A stretch of DNA of 64,000 bases. It comes from Aristolochia californica (Eukaryota > Streptophyta > Magnoliopsida > Piperales > Aristolochiaceae). Within the stretch, counting starts at the first letter, position 1. Each line of letters starts with the position of its first letter. Location of the stretch: assembly GCA_029961685.1 (NCBI GenBank), contig JARWKL010000013.1, positions 27,124,922-27,188,921 of the forward strand, in the 5' to 3' direction. Under the pieces are notes generated by a model that saw only the letters and a program-made list of their open reading frames with translations, searched no databases and was not told where the DNA came from. A program made the translations under genes and the position numbers. This document shows, one piece after another, positions 59,152-64,000 of this stretch.

Positions 59152-59530
59152 TGTTTGCTAGAATTCAACTCTGCTCACCCAACGGGAGGAAAACTGCAGA
59201 TCATAGCAAGTACGGTTCCAAAGTTCGAGCTTACAAAAGACAGCAATCCAACATTGGTGCTAACTTGGTGTAGAAATAGGAAAAAAATCAATTTTCTTTT
59301 AATTATTTTTAATAAAAATATATTTTTAACCGGTTTTATTAGAATTTTGTATTTGTTTTATTCTTTGAAAAATGGCGTAAGGGATCAAGGGTAGATTATT
59401 CTAATTTTTCCCTAATTATATATAAAAGGCTTGTTTAATTGAGAGTGAGACATCACGTCCTCATCGTGTTTCTCCTCCATGATATTTCTTAGCCTTTGTA
59501 AATCTAACCATCTTAACAAATTCACAGTCT
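59152..59530 (-). promoter_or_regulatory. Upstream flank of the Vms1-like gene
   Basis: Adjacent to the ATG, so it should hold the 5' UTR and core promoter. TATATATAA-like text near 59419 (read on either strand) is a possible TATA element but is rather distant. No other motif supported. Confidence 0.35.
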
Positions 59531-59805
59531 TGTCAAATGCTTAGTCAATACAACCTAACAGACCAGTCTGTTAAGTGTAAAAAACCAAGTACCTAACTCA
59601 TCAGTGGTAGACGGAACCACCTAGCTTTGACACCCACCGTTCCCGTTCCTTACGGCTGCACCCGGGATTCGAATACGGAACGTGGTGTCAAGCTCTGATA
59701 CCATGTCAAACACCTAACCAATACAACCCAACAGACCGATCTGTTTAGTACGGAAAGCCAAGTACCTAACCCATCAATGGTGGACGGAACCACCCAGCTT
59801 GGACA
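59531..59805 (-). mobile_element. SMART/TRIM: 275-bp LTR retrotransposon
   Basis: Two 102-bp direct LTRs (59531-59632, 59704-59805) both read TGTCAAA...TTTGACA or close variants. Between them are only 71 bp. On the minus strand the right LTR is followed directly by TGGTATCAGAGC (59703-59692), the initiator-Met PBS, and a purine-rich AGGAACGGGAACGGTGGG lies directly before the other LTR. The flanks AGTCT (59526-59530) and GGTCT (59806-59810) form a 5-bp target duplication with one mismatch. No coding capacity. All hallmarks of the smallest LTR-element class. Confidence 0.9.
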
Positions 59806-60960
59806 GGTCTTACATCGGGGCCAACTAGTGCTTTTGGCTAAAACTGTATATCCGAAGAAAAGCCGGAAATAGATTTTTAATTATAGGTTTTCAAGAAATA
59901 TTTATTTTTAAATTTTTGTGTGCCTGACTTAAGGATTTATAAAGAGAAAAAAACTCATCTTCCTTGTAGGCAACCTTTCTTCGAAGTATTGGTTACTTAA
60001 GTTCCATTTGAGCCTATATTTTCTTCGAAACGGGTTTCTAGTAACAAGAAAAAACTCACATTTGTGTCCATCTTCACCATGGTAGTGACAAAGCTATGGA
60101 ACAACCATGACACTAATGATGGACTAGTGCCCTTCTATGATAACTTGGAGTGCAACATAGTGCTAGTGAAGTCCCTCACCCATACCCTTTAACTAATTCT
60201 AATTAATTTTAAAAATTGGGGACAAAAATACCACTAAAATAAAAAAATTGAAAATCCCACAATAGGTCCTACATGTGGGACCCCATTATCCTTGGCTCCA
60301 CTCCATAGCCATAAGGAATGGGACTAGGACACTTGCTCCCACAAATGGACCCCTATCAAATTTTCAATTTATAAATATTTTTGGGATATTTTTATTCCCT
60401 TGTCTTTAAAATAAACTAAAATTAGCTTAATAAAGTATAGAATTAAAAAACCTCTTATAAATGTTGTCAAACCAAATTAGTCGGTTCAATCAGCGTTAAT
60501 AGAATCGGGTCCGGTTCAATAATCTATGAAAGAGATTTTTTTATAAAAAAAATAGAAGGAAAATATCGTTCCAACTTACCAAACTATTGAAATGTTGTAA
60601 AAGCTAAAGAAATAAAAAAATATAAATTTAAAAAATAATATCAAATTTTGGTTCAACCTGTGGTCGAACCCGGTCTAACCCGGTCTAACCCAGTTAGATA
60701 AAAACCGATTTAATAGCCGGTTCGATTTTAATACAAAAAGGACTTGAAAGAAACCCTAAATTCAATCTTTCTTCCTCCTTGTGACACGACTCCATGTGGA
60801 GACAAAGATATTGCTATCGTCCTCTCTATTATCGTAATGGGACCCGCAAGGAGACCAATCACGTGAGGGCTCAAAAGAGAGCAATCACGTGAGGGCGTCA
60901 GTGGGACCAATCGCGTGACCAAAGCTGGGAGACACGTGCAAGAGGCTCTTGACCCAAAGT
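59806..60960. other. Intergenic, no recognisable gene
   Basis: 60470-60740 has repeated CCGGTCTAACC/GGTTCAAT words, possibly a degenerate transposon remnant. TATATAATC near 60996 could be a promoter element for the ORF at 61046. Confidence 0.35.
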
Positions 60961-61045
60961 ATGATTAGTAAATTAATCAGGATCTCCAGCTCTTATATAA
61001 TCAAATCCCAACCAGGCTTTACCGTCTTCATCAGACAGAAACCAG

Positions 61046-61339
61046 ATGCTTCTGCCTCCCCTTCCCAGAAGAATCTTTAACGCTTTCCCCACGAAAGCCG
61101 CGAAGAAAGTAAGAGTTGCTCTTGCACACACTTCGAACCAGACTGAAACCCAATTCGCGAAAGTAACTGCAAAATCAGCAATCATTTCTTCTCGTAAATA
61201 CGCTTCCGATACAGTACAGAAATACTCGCTTCCAGAAGGCAAAACTGAAAAAGCTGCAAGTCCATCATCCTTTGCTTCTTCTGTAGGGCCTGTTAGACCT
61301 TACAAGTTTACAACCAGCCCGATGATGGTAGTAGATTAA
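61046..61339 (+). CDS. Small ORF, 97 aa, unknown
   Basis: ATG with a TATA-like sequence ~50 bp upstream. The product starts MLLPPLPRRIFNAFPTKAAK (basic, Ser/Thr-rich, possible organelle-targeting character) and ends MMVVD. Unrecognised. It could be real or chance; the opposite strand also has an open frame of similar length, so coding is not proven. Confidence 0.25.
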   Translation: MLLPPLPRRIFNAFPTKAAKKVRVALAHTSNQTETQFAKVTAKSAIISSRKYASDTVQKYSLPEGKTEKAASPSSFASSVGPVRPYKFTTSPMMVVD

Positions 61340-61618
61340 CAGTTTTCTTGAGAACAACGCGAAAGAACAAAGAAGAAGCCATTACAGGGTTAAAACAAAA
61401 ACTGCTCCGTGCCCTTGGTACCAAGGGTTGGGAAAAGAGAGAACAGAAAACAAAAATTGCTCGCGCGGAAAGAAAAGACCCTACATCTGCAGTGGTTACT
61501 GGTCAGATGGGATAAGTCTAGACAGCCAATACAAAAAGACTGGGCAAATCTGTTACAACCCCAACTTGTCTGCTCTCTCCCGTTGTTGGATATCTAACGG
61601 AAAAAAGAGTCAAAAAGC

Positions 61619-62597
61619 TCATAGACAGGATTCCGTCTTGCAGGCGCTGGCTTGGAGCACGCTGGTAGGAGAGAAGCCTTGGTGCGGAGACACATGGCGG
61701 ACGATGTTGGTGGTGGTGGGGCCGGTGTGAGCAACGGTGACGGAGGTGGCGGCGTGGTTGTTTGTCATCAGTTCCAGGCCCATGGGGATGGAGATGGAGA
61801 GATGAGTGGAATCCATGGAGGCCGTCGTTTTGCTCAGGCTGTTAATATAGTTGTTACTACTGGAAGAGGTATCGGCGGCAGTATTATTGCCTTCCACAGG
61901 CTTTCTTGAACGGTGGCGGCCTCTGTGCATGTGGCGCTCGCAGTACTTCTGGTCTGGCACCACATCTTTAGAGCAACGCCATTTCTTGCCGTCGGTTCTC
62001 CTGCATCGACCTGGTTCTGGTTCCATGCTGTTTCTGTAATCAAAGCATAAGCTGCTACAACCCAGCCCTGCAGGAAAACACGACCGACTAATTAATGGAG
62101 AGCGCAATCTAAAAAACCCACTACTCGAAGCAAATCCAGAACACCCAGCCGGCAAGAAAGACAACAAATTTCTTTCCCGGGCCGAAAATGAACTCACAGG
62201 AAGGTTGTTGCTTGTACATCCCCCCGCCGGAACTGACGACACTCTTCCAGATTGGGAGGACAAGATGGAAAGGAACCGGAACACCGGCTGCCATGTACTT
62301 GAAGATGAGGGCTTGGTGCTCAAGCTCCTGCAACTGCAGAAACGTAAAAGCAGACTTCCCAGAAGGCCCCAGGCCGAGGCCAAGCCCAACGGACGGGGCC
62401 GCCATAGAAAGTACCCCTGCAAGAGCAAATGAGGGAACAATAAATAAACCAGGAACGAAAAGGTTCCGTTTCTCAAGGAAACAAAGAGAAGCAGAAACAT
62501 AGACATAAATGAGAGAGAATAAAGTTACAGTACCAGGGTCTGAAAACCGAGCAAGTTTGGCGGGAGGAAGATTAGCAGAGGCAGTTGCAGCTTCCAT
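61619..62597 (-). CDS. Growth-regulating factor (GRF) transcription factor, 3 exons, 243 aa
   Basis: Exons 62597-62534, 62416-62198 and 62067-61619 join without a stop. QLQ domain (~45-80): [17 protein letters not shown] then [14 protein letters not shown], which binds GIF co-activators. WRC domain (~110-150): [15 protein letters not shown] then [18 protein letters not shown], with the C-C-C-H zinc ligands and nuclear signal. N-terminus [16 protein letters not shown]. The C-terminus is short, ending KTESCL, as in the small GRFs. Exon 3 starts at GGCTGG after CTGCAG, and an acceptor nearer WRC would break the frame. GRFs drive cell proliferation in young organs. Regulation: a miR396 site lies in the WRC coding sequence. 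I cannot exclude a fourth exon replacing the last residues. Confidence 0.92.
61892..61912 (-). promoter_or_regulatory. miR396 target site in the GRF mRNA
   Basis: The minus-strand 21-mer (CGTTCAAGAAAGCCTGTGGA plus A) matches the conserved miR396 site of GRF genes, with the usual single extra base giving a bulge. It encodes RSRKPVE of the WRC domain. Confidence 0.93.
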
Positions 62598-63230
62598 TTT
62601 TACATGTACGCCTGGAAAACCGCTAAGCTGTGAGAGAGGCCGAGGAAGCAGAGTTTCAGATCCGACACCGAGAAAGAGGAACAGATCTTTTTTAAAAGGG
62701 AAGGTGGAAAAGCCCAAACCGCCTGTATGAAAGAGAAGCGGAGTTCCAGAAAGAGAAACCGCTGTTGGGTGCTGTCTCTGTGTCTGGACTCTTCAGGCTT
62801 GGCTATAATGAAGAGAGAGAGGGAGAGAGTACGGGGCAGTGTGGTGACATTTAAGTAGTGAGGGTCTTCTGACATTGTCTCAGCTTTTTCTGGTTGCAGA
62901 GAGAACAGAGAAATGCGTATTTTTGCAGGTTTACACGTCACTCTTCCGTTCGCCGGTGGGACCTCACCGGTGAAACGATAGCTTTCTCCATTCCTGGTTT
63001 TTGCCAGTAAAAAGGACAAGTCTCAGGGTGAAACTACGTAAAGACAAATTGGACAGCCAAGTAGCCCTTCCTTGACCCAACCCGGATTTTTCGGTTTTGG
63101 GTCTGTTAGGTATCTAATCTGTCATCCCTGCCGCCGGCATCCTGCGGCCAATTTCTGAGATATAAAGCTGCTATCTCGCCACCGCCTCTCTGCTGGATCT
63201 CTGGAAAAGTATACTCACTGGGTTCTTACT
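62598..63230 (-). promoter_or_regulatory. 5' leader and promoter flank of the GRF gene
   Basis: Pyrimidine-rich leader on the minus strand with (CT) runs near 62810-62835, typical of plant 5' UTRs. No confident TATA. Open frames are compositional. Confidence 0.45.
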
Positions 63231-63650
63231 TTTACCTTTGAAAGGTGTAATTCTACTAGAGAGGTTAAACCGGGCGAGTTGAGTTATAGAGAGAAATTAT
63301 GCACCAAATCCCTCGTGACTCACTTGAGTTCAGTCATTAGACTAGTGAGTTTTGATCCAACTTGATTGATTCAACTTAGATTTTTATGTATCCGAATCAA
63401 GTCTTCATTAGAACTCTTCAAAGCTAGTGAGTTTGGCCAAATTGCATCCAAACTCATTAGGTTTTTTTTTTTTTTTTTACGTTGAAAGATGTATAATTCA
63501 ACTGAAGAGTTCGATAAGATCTTGAACTTGGCAAGTTGAATCATAGAGAGGAACTAGACTCTATTTTGTAACCGATCGAATTCCGAGTTTTCATCCAACT
63601 TAGATTTTCATGTATCAAAATCGGTTCAATAACTTCGAAGTGATAGCAAT
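63231..63650 (+). repeat. Diverged direct repeat, two units ~246 bp apart
   Basis: GAAAGGTGTAATTC / GAAAGATGTATAATTC, GTTATAGAGAGAAA / ATCATAGAGAGGAA and CAACTTAGATTTTTATGTATC / CAACTTAGATTTTCATGTATC recur in the same order. The last word resembles the core of the 14818-15581 tandem unit (GGATTTTTATGTATCT), perhaps the same family. Confidence 0.6.
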
Positions 63651-64000
63651 GGAGTAGGACTATTTGGGTGCTTCCTAGGTAACACAACCATAAAGGGATA
63701 GAGCCATTAATATGTTTCTCCATAAAGGACCAAAACAAAATTGCCAAAGTGATCCATAAGAAACATAAACCAACTTATGGAGGAGCACTAAAAAAAATAA
63801 GCTAGATGATAAAGGGATTGAAAGCTTGCCTCACTACTTCAACCAAGACTTGAAGCATGTAGTAGAACCAAGGATTTCAACCTTCAGAGTTAGTTCATTT
63901 TATAGGCCCCGCTAGGCTTGGGGTGACCACAACACAATATCCACCAATCCATCATAGGAAAAAAGATCTTACTAACCTCTTTTAATCGAAAAAGGAGGTA
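63651..64000. other. No recognisable gene
   Basis: Intergenic to the window edge. No frame or repeat supported. Confidence 0.4.

Noticed and set aside
59640..59700. tRNA-like GGATTCGAAT motif
   Set aside because: No cloverleaf can be built. It is the internal region of the SMART element.
60480..60740. Possible TIR element with CCGGTCTAACC words
   Set aside because: Copies are direct and irregular, and no paired inverted ends or target duplication were found.

Overview
This window is nuclear DNA from a dicot plant, most likely a woody one, with a heavy transposon load. The evidence is intron-rich plant genes, plant-specific families (GRF with a miR396 site, CYP89A, ERECTA-like receptor kinase, NAC), Copia and Gypsy elements primed by initiator-Met tRNA, hAT and Mutator-like TIR elements, a MITE and AT-rich intergenic DNA. 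I could not place the species.

Layout. 1-3512: truncated, broken Ty1/Copia element with its 3' LTR. 3616-4116: three in-frame exons, the tail of an unrecognised host gene. 6975-13564 (minus): intact 27-exon ERECTA-LIKE receptor kinase gene. 14.8-17.2 kb: two tandem-repeat arrays. 17542-23152: a 5.6-kb element with ~300-bp inverted ends. It carries the intact 3' exons of an SH3P-type (BAR-SH3) gene, a nested MITE and a near-perfect 340-bp-arm palindrome. 25.1-27.4 kb: fused relics of a CYP89A gene and a P5A ATPase (PDR2) gene. 28556-29229: a NAC fragment between ~150-bp inverted repeats. 29.5-36.6 kb: two Copia relics, with a 2.7-kb hAT element (8-bp target duplication) inserted at their boundary.

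36966-38522 (minus): intact intronless CYP89A P450, the presumed parent of the 25-kb relic. 40972-42048 (minus): intact one-exon sugar-phosphate/nucleotide-sugar translocator of the At1g12500 (UUAT3) type. 43308-59151 (minus): a seven-exon Vms1/ANKZF1-like peptidyl-tRNA hydrolase gene. Its 2.04-kb reading frame is spread over 15.8 kb because intron 4 holds a pol-less LTR element with a nested LINE piece and intron 1 holds a complete but dead Gypsy chromovirus. 59531-59805: a 275-bp SMART/TRIM LTR element. 61619-62597 (minus): a GRF transcription-factor gene with a 21-nt miR396 site.

The host genes do unrelated jobs: epidermal/stomatal patterning (ERL), oxidation (CYP89A), Golgi sugar transport (UUAT3-like), ribosome quality control (Vms1) and growth control (GRF). 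The unifying theme is gene-fragment movement. At least three separate pieces of host genes (SH3P, NAC, and the two-exon reading frame in the hAT element) lie inside TIR elements, and two more (CYP89A, PDR2) lie joined as relics. The most interesting candidates are the SH3P-carrying element and its internal palindrome.
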